Assembly (NCBI GenBank): GCA_017547165.1
Contig: JAFYQK010000013.1
Location: forward strand, 62,001-126,000
DNA: 64,000 bases
From: Bacteroidaceae bacterium
GTDB taxonomy: Bacteria; Bacteroidota; Bacteroidia; Bacteroidales; Bacteroidaceae
Reading direction: 5' to 3'
Positions 42,386-49,359 of this stretch are shown here, piece after piece; the first letter of the stretch is position 1; the number at the start of each line of letters is the position of its first letter. A program made the translations under genes and the position numbers. The notes beneath the pieces were generated by a model. That model was not told the DNA's origin. It was given only the letters and a program-made list of their open reading frames with translations, and made no database searches.

Positions 42386-43354
42386 TCATAATAAACAATT
42401 AAACAAATAGCCCGACAATATTATAAGTAAGGTTACCACACCAAAGAATATGCCTATCAGGCGCCAGGTCATCACCTGTTTCAACATTGTGGCTTCGGGC
42501 ATAGACAATCCGATTACCGACATCATAAAGGCAATAGCAGTGCCCAGAGGAATGCCTTTGGCCACAAAGACCTCAACAATGGGGACTATGCTTGCGGGGT
42601 TGGCATACATGGGTACGGCAAGCATCACCGCCATGGGCACACCCCACCATTTATGGCTGGACAGGACACTCTCGAAGAAGCCTTCGGGAACAAAACCGTA
42701 CATGCAGGCACCAATACCTATGCCTATGACGACATACGGGAATACTTTTTTTACTAAGCCCCACGAGTCACCGACAATAACAGGCAAGCGTCCGGCAAAG
42801 GAAACATTCCCGGTATCCCATTGCTCGCTCTGCGCATTGCTCTGCTTCTGGGCATTCCTAACCCATTCGCACAAATAGGATTCCAGACGCATCTTACCCA
42901 AAAGATATCCTGCAGCCATAGACAAAAGCGTACCGCTGAGCACATAAACGAACGTTGCCTTTACTCCAAACGAGCCAAGAAACATAGCAATAGCCACCTC
43001 ACTGATTAGTGGCGAAGAGATAAGGAATGTCAGCGTTACACCCAAAGGGATACCACCCTTGACAAAGCCTATGAACAATGGTACTGACGAGCAGGTGCAG
43101 AATGGGGTAATGGCTCCAAAGAGAGCCGCCAGAAGATAATCCAAACCATAGAGCCTATGGGTGAGAAGATATTGGCGGAGTCGCCCAATAGGGAAATAGG
43201 CATTGACAAGACCCATCAGGAAACTGATGAGAAAGAGCAACAACAGAATCTTAATCGTATCATAGACAAAGAAATTTACTGCCGTGCCATGCGGAGCGGT
43301 GGCATCCAATCCAAAGATGCCATACACCATCCAATCTGCAAATTGCTGTATCAT
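42386..43354 (-). CDS. Permease of the COG0701/ArsP-like family
   Basis: A 322-residue inner-membrane protein with about eight to ten helices. Family hallmarks are 'AALFGAITPFCTCSSVPLFIGFVKGG' with the CTCS cysteine cluster, and the second-half copy 'AVPMYANPASIVPIVEVFVAKGIPLGTAIAFMMSVIGLSMPE'. Members export or handle organoarsenicals or soft metals, or transfer thiol/redox equivalents. The start (ATG at 43354) overlaps the stop of the mini-thioredoxin gene in an ATGA, so the two are translationally coupled. Confidence 0.9.
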   Translation of the reverse strand: MIQQFADWMVYGIFGLDATAPHGTAVNFFVYDTIKILLLLFLISFLMGLVNAYFPIGRLRQYLLTHRLYGLDYLLAALFGAITPFCTCSSVPLFIGFVKGGIPLGVTLTFLISSPLISEVAIAMFLGSFGVKATFVYVLSGTLLSMAAGYLLGKMRLESYLCEWVRNAQKQSNAQSEQWDTGNVSFAGRLPVIVGDSWGLVKKVFPYVVIGIGIGACMYGFVPEGFFESVLSSHKWWGVPMAVMLAVPMYANPASIVPIVEVFVAKGIPLGTAIAFMMSVIGLSMPEATMLKQVMTWRLIGIFFGVVTLLIILSGYLFNCLL

Positions 43355-43599
43355 ACCCCCAACAAAGCCTTGACCTCACTCTCCGAGGGTACACGGCCCT
43401 TTATCCTCACCTCGCCATCCACACAAACGGCAGGCAGGGTCATCACATTATATTTCACAATCTCTGCCATATCAGTCACCTTGGAAAGAGTGACGTCCAG
43501 ATCATTCTCCCTGACCACCTTCTCAATTATCGAATAAGTAGCCTTACACTTGGCGCAACATGCACCCAACACTTTCACTTCCATGGTTTTTTTACGCAT
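43351..43599 (-). CDS. Small thioredoxin-fold protein (redox-active disulfide family)
   Basis: 82 residues (start 43599; MEVKVLG at 43584 is an alternative). A thioredoxin-like mini-fold with a cysteine cluster near the N terminus (LGACCAKCKAT, giving a CxxC) and the cis-Pro 'MTLPAVCVDGEVRIKGRVPS'. This family is usually encoded next to COG0701 permeases, as here, and probably delivers electrons or metal to the transporter in the cytoplasm. It overlaps the 4Fe-4S gene by 8 bp and the permease by 4 bp. Confidence 0.9.
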   Translation of the reverse strand: MRKKTMEVKVLGACCAKCKATYSIIEKVVRENDLDVTLSKVTDMAEIVKYNVMTLPAVCVDGEVRIKGRVPSESEVKALLGV

Positions 43600-44248
43600 T
43601 TACAGAATCCGTCTTATTGCCTCCCTTCATCATCGCCATAACCTTGGTGGGACAAGCCGCTATGCACTTGCCACACTTGATGCAATCGGGGTGAAGATAA
43701 CCTTGTTGCTGACCTCGGGAGTCGTAGGGAGTGAGTTGCATGGGGCATACCTTGGCGCATCGTTTGCACTTCATACCACAGACCTCCGACACCCACACAT
43801 AGGGAAAACCATCCTTGTGCCTGTTGGGTGCCACCCAGGCGGAGAGAGTGCCCATGGGACAGAAGGTGCACCAGGTGCGAGGAGCATAGATAAAGCCCAG
43901 TACTATGCCTACAATGGTGGTAACGAGGATGATGTTCCAGAACGTGCGACCTATACCTGCCATGGTGAGGCCATTCATGTACATCTGCACGCCAAACATA
44001 CCAAAGATAAATAGGAGCATGAAGATGCGGAAACCCTTGGTGCGCACAAACTGGGGTATGCGCTTATGGGGAGAGAAACGCGATACCACCTTATCGTAAA
44101 GACTGCCTCGGGGACAGAAATGACCGCACCAATAGCGTCCCTTCCTGACTGCCATTGCCACAGGGCCTATCATACAAATCAGGGCAATAACACCCACCTC
44201 GGGCACAAAATATGCCACAATCAAATAAACAAACAGAATCCAAAACAT
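43592..44248 (-). CDS. 4Fe-4S membrane protein (NapH/YccM-like)
   Basis: 218 residues with four to five membrane helices and several cysteine motifs: 'YWCGHFCPRGSLYD', 'WCTFCPMGTL', a CxxC-type cluster 'CGMKCKRCAKVCPM' and a C-terminal ferredoxin motif 'DCIKCGKCIAACP'. Such proteins pass electrons across the inner membrane. As first gene of the trio with the mini-thioredoxin and the permease, it probably supplies reducing power to that system. A heptamer array lies 15 bp upstream of its start, and an ArsR-type operator 208 bp upstream. Confidence 0.9.
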   Translation of the reverse strand: MFWILFVYLIVAYFVPEVGVIALICMIGPVAMAVRKGRYWCGHFCPRGSLYDKVVSRFSPHKRIPQFVRTKGFRIFMLLFIFGMFGVQMYMNGLTMAGIGRTFWNIILVTTIVGIVLGFIYAPRTWCTFCPMGTLSAWVAPNRHKDGFPYVWVSEVCGMKCKRCAKVCPMQLTPYDSRGQQQGYLHPDCIKCGKCIAACPTKVMAMMKGGNKTDSVNA

Positions 44249-44262
44249 GGTTTATAGTAAAT

Positions 44263-44339
44263 TAGTGAGTAATGTGTAATGAGTAATGAGTAGTGAGTAG
44301 TGAGTAGTGAGTAATGAGTAATGAGTAATGAGTAATGAG
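44263..44339. repeat. Heptamer array (TARTGAG x11)
   Basis: Eleven 7-bp units, TAATGAG or TAGTGAG (one TAATGTG). They lie between the probable operator/promoter at 44456 and the 4Fe-4S start at 44248, so they would be part of that operon's 5' leader. Confidence 0.9.
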
Positions 44340-44455
44340 TAATTGGTTAGTAACGAGTCTTAACTATTCTACATTCGTATTTTTAGTTAATGGTTGATTA
44401 TTTTATTCGCTTTGTAAGAGTAAAACCTTGGTGATTAACTGCTAACCTGTTCGTT

Positions 44456-44473
44456 ATTCGTAAAATCACGAAC
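44456..44473 (-). promoter_or_regulatory. Second ArsR-type operator, ahead of the metal/redox operon
   Basis: ATTCGTAAAATCACGAAC matches the palindrome in the arsR promoter (GTTCGCAAAATTACGAAC) at 15 of 18 positions. It lies downstream of the arsR terminator and upstream of the three-gene operon. Confidence 0.7.
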
Positions 44474-44482
44474 ATAAGTTCT

Positions 44483-44521
44483 AAAAAAAGAGGTTGCTCT
44501 ACTTGCAACAACCCTCTTTCT
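44483..44521 (-). terminator. Terminator of the arsR-family gene
   Basis: On the - strand, AGAGGGTTG ... CAACCTCTT followed by T-rich sequence; the stem starts within the last codons of the gene. It separates arsR from the operon it probably controls. Confidence 0.85.
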
Positions 44522-44828
44522 TCTTCTCTGTACATTGACAAAACAGACCACCAAAGAGTTCGCAAGCCAAGTGCCAATTCTCACGGTTTATGCAATACCT
44601 CACCTTGGGTGCTTCCACCTCGCCTTGTATCAATCCTGCCTCCTTCAGTTCCTTCAGATGCTGCGATACGGTGGCCTTGGCAATGGGGAGTTCCTCGTGG
44701 ATGTCACCAAAATAGCACTGCTTCTGCTTGGCAAGGAACTCCAGTATCGCTATGCGTGCCGGATGTCCCATAGCCTTGGCAAAGCGTGCCGTCTGCTCCT
44801 GTCTGAGGGTATAGTCTTTCTTTGTCAT
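44499..44828 (-). CDS. ArsR/SmtB-family transcriptional repressor
   Basis: 109 residues with a winged-helix domain (FAKAMGHPARIAILEFLAKQKQCYFGDIHEELPIAKATVSQHLKELKEAGLI). Cysteines lie near the turn (QCYFGD) and at the C terminus (FCQCTEKKKEGCC), which could bind a soft metal or metalloid. ArsR proteins leave DNA when metal binds. The palindrome over its own -7 box and a near-identical one ahead of the neighbouring permease operon indicate autoregulation plus control of that operon. Confidence 0.92.
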   Translation of the reverse strand: MTKKDYTLRQEQTARFAKAMGHPARIAILEFLAKQKQCYFGDIHEELPIAKATVSQHLKELKEAGLIQGEVEAPKVRYCINRENWHLACELFGGLFCQCTEKKKEGCCK

Positions 44829-44849
44829 ACGCCTTCCATCATGCTTTCT

Positions 44850-44867
44850 GTTCGCAAAATTACGAAC
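44850..44867 (-). promoter_or_regulatory. arsR promoter/operator
   Basis: The palindrome GTTCG-CAAAATTA-CGAAC encloses a - strand -7 box (TAATTTTG, 44862-44855), 22 bp before the ATG. Repressor binding here would cover the promoter. Confidence 0.75.
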
Positions 44868-45251
44868 AAAACTTCGATTCTACCCACTAAAACCTTCATT
44901 TTCTCGCCATTTTAACCAACATTTAACACAAAAAGAACATTCCAACGCCTCATCTTCAATTTTCATAGATGTGAATCAATAACTTTGAATAAAACGGTAA
45001 TGTGTGCTCTATTATATGTCTTTTAGTTTAATGTTATTGCTCAACGTAATAATTAGAAAGAATCTATATTAGTTTTATTCTGTTTATAGTCTGCAGTGAC
45101 AGGATTGTTATGAATAACTTTCCGATGTTTTTTAGATAAAATTTAATCAATTACGAATTATTATAGAATCTTAATATATACGAAACAGGTTCTCGTATTT
45201 ACAAGAACCTGCAGTTATTTAAAATTTGTCCGTTTATTGCGCGGATGTTGT
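44868..45251. other. Intergenic region between the arsR promoter and the outer-membrane protein gene
   Basis: About 380 bp, AT-rich, no gene seen. It ends with the terminator of the 45252 gene. Confidence 0.6.
45184..45216 (-). terminator. Terminator of the outer-membrane protein gene
   Basis: CAGGTTCT ... AGAACCTG, an 8-bp stem, with TTTCG following on the - strand. Confidence 0.75.
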
Positions 45252-45743
45252 TTACCATTCAAAGCCTACACGGAAATTTAATGTACTACCAACTGTAGCA
45301 TTTTGTGTCATTTCATAACCAAAAGCAAAGGTAGCAGCTTTGGCACGACCTAATCTTACACCAATTGATGGCGCTACATATACTCCATAAATATCAACAG
45401 GAGAGTAACCTACGCGAAAATCAGCAAACAATGCAACTGGTGAAGAACCCAATGGTAATGTACCTCGTACATCTGCAAAAATCGGTAAACTAATGGTTTC
45501 ATAATCTAACCAATATTTTACACCAATACCTGCACCTACAAATAAGTATGGATTAAATTGATATCCATGTACTGTTGTAATGTTAATTCGACTTGGATCT
45601 GCTACCCAATCGTCGTGTATACCTATTCCATAGGCAAATTCCACTGAACCTGAATAACCTTTTTCGGGATAATCAGCTTGTGCAAACATTGATGTTGAAC
45701 ACAATAGTGCTATTGCAGCAACTAAAAATCTTAACTTTTTCAT
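45252..45743 (-). CDS. Small outer-membrane beta-barrel protein
   Basis: 163 residues with a signal peptide (MKKLRFLVAAIALLCSTSMFAQ). About eight amphipathic strands follow with alternating polar and apolar residues (YSGSVEFAYGIGIHDDW, YLFVGAGIGVKYW, SPVALFADFRVGYS, GVRLGRAKAATFAFGYEM), ending in ...LNFRVGFEW with the aromatic last residue expected for BAM recognition. It resembles OmpA/OmpX-type porin-like barrels of unknown function. The nearest upstream DNA is an IS-derived element only 20 bp from the start codon, so its original promoter has probably been lost or replaced. Confidence 0.88.
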   Translation of the reverse strand: MKKLRFLVAAIALLCSTSMFAQADYPEKGYSGSVEFAYGIGIHDDWVADPSRINITTVHGYQFNPYLFVGAGIGVKYWLDYETISLPIFADVRGTLPLGSSPVALFADFRVGYSPVDIYGVYVAPSIGVRLGRAKAATFAFGYEMTQNATVGSTLNFRVGFEW

Positions 45744-45903
45744 AGTAATAAAGATTTAGTTAAGGGAGGTTCTATAAATTCAATTAATCATTAGCGAATA
45801 GTCAGAACCTCTTTAAGGCTACCGCTAATGCGATTATGTTGTCGTAAATTTAACAAAAATTTTTCTAACTTTTGATAAAAATTCCGTTATAAAGCTTTGT
45901 CAT

Positions 45904-46071
45904 TTACACAGTTGTCCACTCCTTGTGATATCTATAAATTTGTGTTAAGCGTGCTATGTTGTATGTAAGGTTTGTCATTGCTACATTCGCCTTTGCTCTG
46001 ACAATGCCAATTCCCCGAAACACAAGACTGCTACATGACTGATTGCGACGATAATTAGGACTTTTCTTCAT
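45904..46071 (-). pseudogene. Transposase remnant (C-terminal part)
   Basis: 55 codons from the ATG at 46071 (MKKSPNYRRNQSCSSLVFRG) to a stop. The stretch 'RGIGIVRAKANVAMTNLTYNIARLTQIYR' resembles the last helices of IS5/IS1182-type transposases (R..IGxVRxxA...TNLxYNxxRL). The catalytic DDE core is absent. It lies between the terminal repeats of the 380-bp element, downstream of an intact promoter, as expected if start region and 3' end were joined by a deletion. Confidence 0.65.
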
Positions 46072-46089
46072 AATCTCTCTTATTTTGCA

Positions 46090-46121
46090 CAAAGATACAA
46101 AATAATTCACTGATTAACAAA
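46090..46121 (-). promoter_or_regulatory. Consensus promoter inside the IS derivative
   Basis: On the - strand, TTTG (46121-46118), a 20-nt spacer and TATCTTTG (46097-46090), just inside the right terminal repeat. It points left, through the transposase remnant, toward the outer-membrane protein gene at 45743. Confidence 0.8.
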
Positions 46122-46143
46122 CGATTAATTTATAGAACTTCCC

Positions 46144-46387
46144 TAAATATTTTCTGTTATGGTTAAGAAATTTTAGAGAATATGTTTAAGAACATAGTTT
46201 TTTTGCCTCTAACTCTTACTTCCTTCATCTCCTTGTTGCATCAATATTTTACAATATGTACGCATTAAAAATACCTCATTTAATAGAAAAGCAATGCTAT
46301 TGACAAAGCATTTGTGGCGTCAAAAGGTGTGTATATAAGGAACAAAATCGTATATTTGTAACACCGAAAGTATAAAAATTAAGCATC
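46144..46387. other. 244-bp region upstream of the SIMPL gene
   Basis: AT-rich with a -7 box TATATTTG at 46351-46358 for the SIMPL gene. Nothing else seen. Confidence 0.5.
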
Positions 46388-47098
46388 ATGAAGCACTATT
46401 ATTGGGAAGCTGTGATTATAGCATTGGGAATTGTTGTATTTGGCTCGTTCATACAGAACTCTTTGGCGAGGTTTGTAAACAAGGAACGAGTGGTGACGGT
46501 GAAAGGCCTGTCGGAGCGCGAGATGCCTGCCGACAAGGTGACATGGCCACTGGTGTTCAAAGAGTTGGGCAACGACCCTGCTGAGATATACCGTAGCATA
46601 GAGAGGAAGAACCAGGTGCTGGTATCGTTCCTTCAAGAGCAAGGTCTTGGCACCGACGAGGTGATGGTGAATGCTCCCGACATCAAGGACCGCTTTGCCG
46701 ACTCGTGGTCGCAGGAACAGATAACAAACAGATATGTGGCCACCAGCGTGATAATAGTGACCAGCAACAAGGTGGAACTGGTGCGCTCCATCATGCAGAA
46801 ACAGGCACAACTAATGAAAATGGGCATAGCACTCATCACTGAGGACTATGGCAAGAACACTGTAAAGTATGAATTCACCCGACTGAACGACATCAAGCCC
46901 GAGATGGTGGAGGAGTCAACAAAGAACGCTCGCGCCACGGCAGAGAAGTTTGCCGAGGACTCGGATAGCGAGTTGGGCAAGATTCGTCGTGCCACACAGG
47001 GCCAGTTCAGCATCAGCGACCGCGACAACAACACACCACACATCAAAAACATCCGCGTAGTCTCCACCATCGAGTACTATATTAACGATGAGCGGTGA
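46388..47098 (+). CDS. SIMPL-domain (DUF541) envelope protein
   Basis: 236 residues with an N-terminal membrane anchor (YYWEAVIIALGIVVFGSFI) followed by a DUF541/SIMPL domain from ~36 (RVVTVKGLSEREMPADKVTWPLVFKE ... VMVNAPDIKDRFAD ... RATAEKFAEDSDSELGKIRRATQGQF). SIMPL proteins form large periplasmic rings in some bacteria; the role here is unknown. The last three codons and the stop fall inside a heptamer array (47087-47156), so the C terminus has been shaped by the repeat. A terminator lies at 47193-47228. Confidence 0.9.
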   Translation: MKHYYWEAVIIALGIVVFGSFIQNSLARFVNKERVVTVKGLSEREMPADKVTWPLVFKELGNDPAEIYRSIERKNQVLVSFLQEQGLGTDEVMVNAPDIKDRFADSWSQEQITNRYVATSVIIVTSNKVELVRSIMQKQAQLMKMGIALITEDYGKNTVKYEFTRLNDIKPEMVEESTKNARATAEKFAEDSDSELGKIRRATQGQFSISDRDNNTPHIKNIRVVSTIEYYINDER

Positions 47099-47156
47099 GC
47101 GATGAGCGGTGAGCGATGAGCGGTGAGCGATGAGCGGTGAGCGATGAGCGATGAGC
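47087..47156. repeat. Heptamer array (GATGAGC/GGTGAGC x10) over the SIMPL stop codon
   Basis: Ten 7-bp units, GATGAGC and GGTGAGC alternating for the first nine. The SIMPL stop codon TGA is part of the second unit. It shares the TGAG core and 7-bp period with the array at 44263-44339. Confidence 0.9.
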
Positions 47157-47192
47157 GAAACCAGCACACACAGGAATCCTAATACAACAACC

Positions 47193-47232
47193 CGACCTGC
47201 CTCCCAATGAAGAGAAGCAGGTCGTTTTCTTT
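47193..47232 (+). terminator. Terminator of the SIMPL gene
   Basis: CGACCTGC ... GCAGGTCG, an 8-bp perfect stem, followed by TTTTCTTTTG on the + strand. Confidence 0.85.
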
Positions 47233-47276
47233 TGCTTTGCTATAATCTGTTTCGGTTTTACTTTTCCGTTTTAACC

Positions 47277-48299
47277 CTACTCTATCACCACGCGTGTCCA
47301 GTCGTGGATGTCGGGTTCGGTGCCGTATTGGATGCCACGGAGCTTGTTGTAGAGCTGGGTGGAAACGGGACCTGGCTTGCCGTCCTTGGAGATGACATAG
47401 CTGATTTCGTTCTCCAAATCATCAATGCGCTGAATGGGAGAGATAACGGCCGCCGTGCCACATGCACCAGCCTCCTCGAAGGTGGAGAGTTCCTCCACGG
47501 GGATGGGACGGCGCTCAACACTGAGGCCAAGGTCTTGTGCCAGTTGCATCAGGCTCTTGTTGGTGATGGAAGGCAGGATGCTGGTAGACTTGGGAGTAAC
47601 ATAGGTATTATCCTTGATACCGAAGAAGTTGGCAGCACCGCACTCGTCGATATACTTCTTCTCCTTGGCATCGAGATAGAACTCGCAGGAGTAGCCCAGG
47701 TCGTGCGCCATCTTGTTGGCACGCAGAGAAGCGGCATAGTTGCCACCCACCTTATAGACACCGGTGCCAAGAGGTGCAGAGCGGTCGAACTCGCGGATGA
47801 TGACATAGGGATTGGTGGAGAAACCGCCCTTGAAGTAAGGACCAACGGGGGTTACGAAGATAAGGAACAGATACTCCTCGGAGGGATGCACACCAACCTG
47901 TGCGCTGGTGCCTATCATGAGGGGACGGATGTAGAGGCTGGCACCACTCTCGTAGGGAGGGATGAAACGCTCGTTCAGGCGCACCACACGATCTACCATC
48001 TCGTTGAACTTCTCCGTGGGCAATTCGGGCATCAGTATGCCACGACATGTGCTCTGCAGGCGAGCAGCATTCTCATCAGAACGGAACACACGCACCTTGC
48101 CGTCGGGACAACGATAGGCCTTCAAGCCCTCGAAAGCCTCCTGACCATAGTGCAAACAGGTGGCAGCTATGTGCATGGGGATGGTCTCCTCGCTACAATT
48201 CTCTATCTCGCCCCATGCGCCATTGCGATAATAGCAGCGCACGTTGTAATCCGTTTTCATGTAGCCAAAAGAAAGGCTACTCCAATCTATTCCGTTCAT
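47277..48299 (-). CDS. ilvE: Branched-chain amino-acid aminotransferase
   Basis: A 340-residue fold-type IV PLP enzyme that makes leucine, isoleucine and valine from their 2-oxo acids with glutamate. The Schiff-base Lys is in the KVGGNYAASL motif near 184, and the PLP-contact region ECGAANFFGI follows. The N-terminal 'GYMKTDYNVRCYYRNGAWGEIE' and 'LHYGQEAFEGLKAYR' match the type II (BCAT2-like) branch. The length fits. The gene stands alone; weak -7 boxes (TAAATTTG, TACATTTG) lie 30-70 bp upstream. Confidence 0.95.
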   Translation of the reverse strand: MNGIDWSSLSFGYMKTDYNVRCYYRNGAWGEIENCSEETIPMHIAATCLHYGQEAFEGLKAYRCPDGKVRVFRSDENAARLQSTCRGILMPELPTEKFNEMVDRVVRLNERFIPPYESGASLYIRPLMIGTSAQVGVHPSEEYLFLIFVTPVGPYFKGGFSTNPYVIIREFDRSAPLGTGVYKVGGNYAASLRANKMAHDLGYSCEFYLDAKEKKYIDECGAANFFGIKDNTYVTPKSTSILPSITNKSLMQLAQDLGLSVERRPIPVEELSTFEEAGACGTAAVISPIQRIDDLENEISYVISKDGKPGPVSTQLYNKLRGIQYGTEPDIHDWTRVVIE

Positions 48300-48420
48300 A
48301 GCAGTATTATGTTTTTTATGATTTTGCCTACAAATTTACACATTTATAGCAAAAAAGCGATACAAATGTAAGGCAAATTTACAAAATCAGTAGTTTTTGT
48401 CAACGGAAGACTATACTCGT

Positions 48421-49125
48421 CTATTCATCGCGGAAACCATATCCAAATCCAGAACGAGTGACTATACAAGACCCGTAGACCCCGATTTTAGAACGTAGGC
48501 GGGTGATGTTTACATCTATGGTGCGGTCGAGAACAACAACCTCGTCGCTCCACACCCGAGCAAGGATTTCCTCACGAGAGCACACCTTGCCACGATGGCG
48601 CAAGAGAAAGGCAAGCAGGTCGAATTCCGTCTTGGTAAGTTTAACCTCCACCCCGTCTATGGTGCAACGCTTGAACTTCATATTAAGGCATAATCCCTCG
48701 ACTTGAAGGGCGTCTTCGGCACGAGTGGCAGACGGTGCATATTGAAGCGAGGCGCTGGTACGACGCAGAACACTCTTGACACGAGCTATGACATTGCGCA
48801 GGGAGTATGGTTTCATTATATAATCGTCGGCACCAAGATTCAATCCCATAACCATCTCATCCTCGCTATCGCGTGCAGTACAGAATATTATAGGTATGTG
48901 AGCCGTGGCGGCATCGGCCTTGAGCATCTTTGCCATCTTTATGCCACTGATTTCCCCCATCATAATGTCAAGGATTATCAACTGATATACCGAGAGGTCG
49001 AGTTTGAGAGCCTCTTCGGCACTGAGAGCAGTGTCTGCATCAAACCCTTCTAACTCGAGGTTATATTTGAGCACCTCGCAGAGCGACTCCTCGTCGTCGA
49101 CTATCAAAATGCGTGCGTTTGACAT
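48421..49125 (-). CDS. OmpR-family response regulator
   Basis: 234 residues. Receiver domain 1-~120 with Asp10/Asp11, phosphoacceptor Asp53 (IILDIMMGE), a Thr near 86 and Lys near 108 (IMKPYS). A winged-helix DNA-binding domain follows at ~140-234 (LTKTEFDLLAFLLRHRGKVCSREEILARVWSDEVVVLDRTIDVNITRLRSKIG). All phosphorylation residues are present. No histidine kinase is encoded in the window; the gene instead follows xseA-xseB with a 21-bp gap. Target genes unknown. Confidence 0.94.
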   Translation of the reverse strand: MSNARILIVDDEESLCEVLKYNLELEGFDADTALSAEEALKLDLSVYQLIILDIMMGEISGIKMAKMLKADAATAHIPIIFCTARDSEDEMVMGLNLGADDYIMKPYSLRNVIARVKSVLRRTSASLQYAPSATRAEDALQVEGLCLNMKFKRCTIDGVEVKLTKTEFDLLAFLLRHRGKVCSREEILARVWSDEVVVLDRTIDVNITRLRSKIGVYGSCIVTRSGFGYGFRDE

Positions 49126-49146
49126 AGTGCTGCTTACTAAAAAAAA

Positions 49147-49332
49147 TTATTCTTGCTGACCAGAAGTTATCTTCTTGAGTTCCTCGTCCACACTGGTAAG
49201 TTGCTCCTGGCAATACTTCACCAGTTCCTGCGCCTCACGCAAGCGAGAGGCAATCTGGTCGATAGGCAATTCGTTTTGTTCAAGTTGCCGAGCAATCTGC
49301 TCAAGCTTTGCTATGGCTTCTTCGTATTTCAT
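49147..49332 (-). CDS. xseB: Exodeoxyribonuclease VII small subunit
   Basis: 61 residues, helical, with the family core 'YEEAIAKLEQIARQLEQNELPIDQIASRLREAQELVKYCQEQL'. It binds several-fold to each XseA and is needed for single-strand exonuclease activity. It starts 27 bp after xseA and precedes the response regulator by 21 bp in one transcription unit. Confidence 0.95.
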   Translation of the reverse strand: MKYEEAIAKLEQIARQLEQNELPIDQIASRLREAQELVKYCQEQLTSVDEELKKITSGQQE

Positions 49333-49359
49333 TTTATATTCTTATTTAGCGATTAGCGT

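Larger units (their letters stand above)
45764..46143. mobile_element. 380-bp IS5-like deletion derivative (MITE-like)
   Basis: Terminal inverted repeats GGGAGGTTCTATAAATT (45764-45780) and its complement with one mismatch (46127-46143) are flanked by a TAA direct repeat on each side (45761-45763 and 46144-46146). Inside are a consensus promoter and a short frame ending like a DDE transposase. A 3-bp TNA-type duplication fits some IS5-family groups. The element probably arose by internal deletion of a full IS and can no longer move by itself. Confidence 0.75.

Noticed and set aside
47232..48371. A 379-codon + strand frame opposite ilvE
   Set aside because: ilvE on the other strand has complete catalytic motifs; the opposite frame has none.
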